A DNA stretch of 64,000 bases, from positions 62,001 through 126,000 of the forward strand of contig PGZF01000005.1 in NCBI GenBank assembly GCA_002840125.1, written 5' to 3'. The notes under the pieces were generated by a model. The model did not search any database, had not been told where the DNA came from, and saw only the letters and a program-made list of their open reading frames with translations. A program made the translations under genes and the position numbers. Source of the stretch: Gammaproteobacteria bacterium HGW-Gammaproteobacteria-15. GTDB lineage: Bacteria > Pseudomonadota > Gammaproteobacteria > Enterobacterales > Alteromonadaceae. Below, piece by piece: positions 63,148-64,000 of the stretch (positions within the stretch are counted from its first letter, which is position 1; the number at the start of each line of letters is the position of its first letter).

Positions 63148-63804
63148 ATGAAAAATATCAGCTTTAGCCTACTAAGTTGCTTGCTGTTGTGGCTTGCTGT
63201 GCCAGCCACGGCCAGCGCAACTGATAGCAGCACTACCGAGCGGCGCAGTGAGCATAAACCGCTGCTAAAAAGTGTAAAAGATACCAAAGTAACCACTCAG
63301 GCTTACCAGAGCCATGTCTGGTTTCACAGCGTTGATGTGTTTATCAGCGGCGATCTCAACGCCAACGGTTACTATCACCGGCTGGAAGTTGAACTGGATG
63401 CCGATACGTCACTACCCTATCAGCAGGTATTTGCTGAGTTTACCCTGCTGCCAAGCCATGGCGATGAGCGGGTATATTACACCAGCAGTGTATTTGAATT
63501 GTACAGGCAAAGCCCTGACGACTGGCTGGCAATTGATACGGTGCTGGAAAACCGCTTCGCGCCAGACGACTATCTGCTAACCATAAGGCTATTTGACGCT
63601 GCCACCGGCTACCTGCTGGCAGAGATATCCGGCTTTGATGATGCCAGCCTTGATTATATTCCACTGGAGGATTACAACAGAGACAGCTACATTCGCAGCA
63701 GCGTAACGGTTGAAGCATCAGGCGGCGCCACTGGTATCTTGCTGTTGCTGGTATTATGCTTGTTGTCTGGGCAACGTTATCGGGCATTACGTCACCGGAG
63801 CTAA
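63148..63804 (+). CDS. Choice-of-anchor H family protein with GlyGly-CTERM
   Basis: 218 residues from MKNISFSLLSCLLLWLAVPA, with GGGAGA upstream. The signal peptide is followed by a beta-rich domain (VWFHSVDVFISGDLNANGYYHRL; FAPDDYLLTIRLFDAATGYL) and a C-terminal signal: SGGATGILLLLVLCLLSGQR with a basic tail, the GlyGly-CTERM pattern processed by rhombosortase. The protein is probably surface-exposed. It is followed directly by another exported-protein gene. Confidence 0.82.
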   Translation: MKNISFSLLSCLLLWLAVPATASATDSSTTERRSEHKPLLKSVKDTKVTTQAYQSHVWFHSVDVFISGDLNANGYYHRLEVELDADTSLPYQQVFAEFTLLPSHGDERVYYTSSVFELYRQSPDDWLAIDTVLENRFAPDDYLLTIRLFDAATGYLLAEISGFDDASLDYIPLEDYNRDSYIRSSVTVEASGGATGILLLLVLCLLSGQRYRALRHRS

Positions 63805-64000
63805 ATGAAATTTATCCTGTTGTTTTTTCTGCTGCTGCCGCCACTGCTGGCGGCAGATACGTTACGTTTTTCCCTGCAACAGGATGACGGTCAGGCACAT
63901 TTTAATTACCACTTCAGTGCGGCCGGGCAGGCACAGCAACTAAACTTTAGCATCGCCCAAACTACCTTAAGCAATCACTTTCGCCAGTTTCGCCGTTTTC
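63805..64000 (+). CDS. Exported protein, N-terminal part (cut by right edge)
   Basis: The ATG follows the previous stop directly (TAAATG) and has GGAG upstream. The 65 visible codons encode a signal peptide (MKFILLFFLLLPPLLAA) and the start of a mature domain (DTLRFSLQQDDGQAHFNYHF SAAGQAQQ). I cannot assign it from this length. It is probably co-translated with the choice-of-anchor H gene. Confidence 0.65.
   Translation, partial: MKFILLFFLLLPPLLAADTLRFSLQQDDGQAHFNYHFSAAGQAQQLNFSIAQTTLSNHFRQFRRF

Noticed and set aside
1-64000. CRISPR arrays, tRNA or rRNA genes, complete insertion sequences, prophage
   Set aside because: I found no regularly spaced repeats of CRISPR type, no tRNA-like cloverleaf ending in CCA, no rRNA sequence and no transposase or phage structural gene.

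Overview
The window looks like chromosomal DNA of a Rheinheimera-like member of the Gammaproteobacteria (Alteromonadales/Chromatiales, near Alishewanella and Arsukibacterium). This rests on the gene content: several RND pumps, a PEP-CTERM protein ending in a VPAPAG motif, a GlyGly-CTERM protein, an alternative oxidase, DUF4394, DUF2891 and DUF2798 proteins, MtfA, and a PlpD-like patatin. The taxon is inferred from family resemblance; no rRNA or other marker gene is present. I saw no tRNA, rRNA, CRISPR array or complete insertion sequence.

Layout. 0-7 kb: the start of a GH16 glycoside hydrolase behind a LacI-type operator, an alternative oxidase, a PEP-CTERM protein, a chemoreceptor, a DUF4394/cupredoxin pair and a DUF2891 protein. 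7-8.7 kb: an ABC-F ATPase behind what looks like a leader-peptide attenuator. 8.7-15.7 kb: a complete tripartite RND pump operon (adaptor, pump, outer membrane channel) with a divergent TetR gene and two operator palindromes around a strong promoter. 15.7-26.7 kb: an AraC/EamA pair, nitroreductase, periplasmic LigE-type DNA ligase, serine hydrolase, MtgA, glycerophosphodiester phosphodiesterase, a subclass B3 metallo-beta-lactamase, a YihY/BrkB membrane protein and a type IB topoisomerase.

26.7-38 kb is the accessory region. It holds (i) a putative pore-forming effector followed by three paralogous small membrane proteins that fit as immunity genes, with a fourth broken relative 7 kb away; (ii) a second toxin-like protein with a DUF4157/eCIS-style N-terminus and a GC-rich remainder; (iii) an intact excisionase-type antitoxin whose PIN toxin has lost its middle, plus further fragments of the same toxin family scattered over 7 kb; (iv) two integron gene cassettes with matching attC boxes and no integrase (a CALIN); (v) about 53-bp MITE-like repeats, two of which supply stop codons to neighbouring genes, and other tandem repeats; (vi) thiopurine methyltransferase and a serine hydrolase.

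38-64 kb returns to core-like content: a DJ-1/PfpI protein with a membrane-bound AraC regulator, a FAN1-like VRR-NUC nuclease fused to a DEDDh exonuclease, a CaCA antiporter, a second RND pump with adaptor behind a Fur-like palindrome, MtfA, a TerB-like protein, a solute-binding/Cache fusion, a Nat-type ABC exporter, a patatin/Omp85 protein, a GGDEF-EAL protein, a hydroxyacid dehydrogenase, a TPR protein with a degenerate GGDEF-like tail, a pseudouridine synthase and a GlyGly-CTERM protein. The last gene runs off the right edge.
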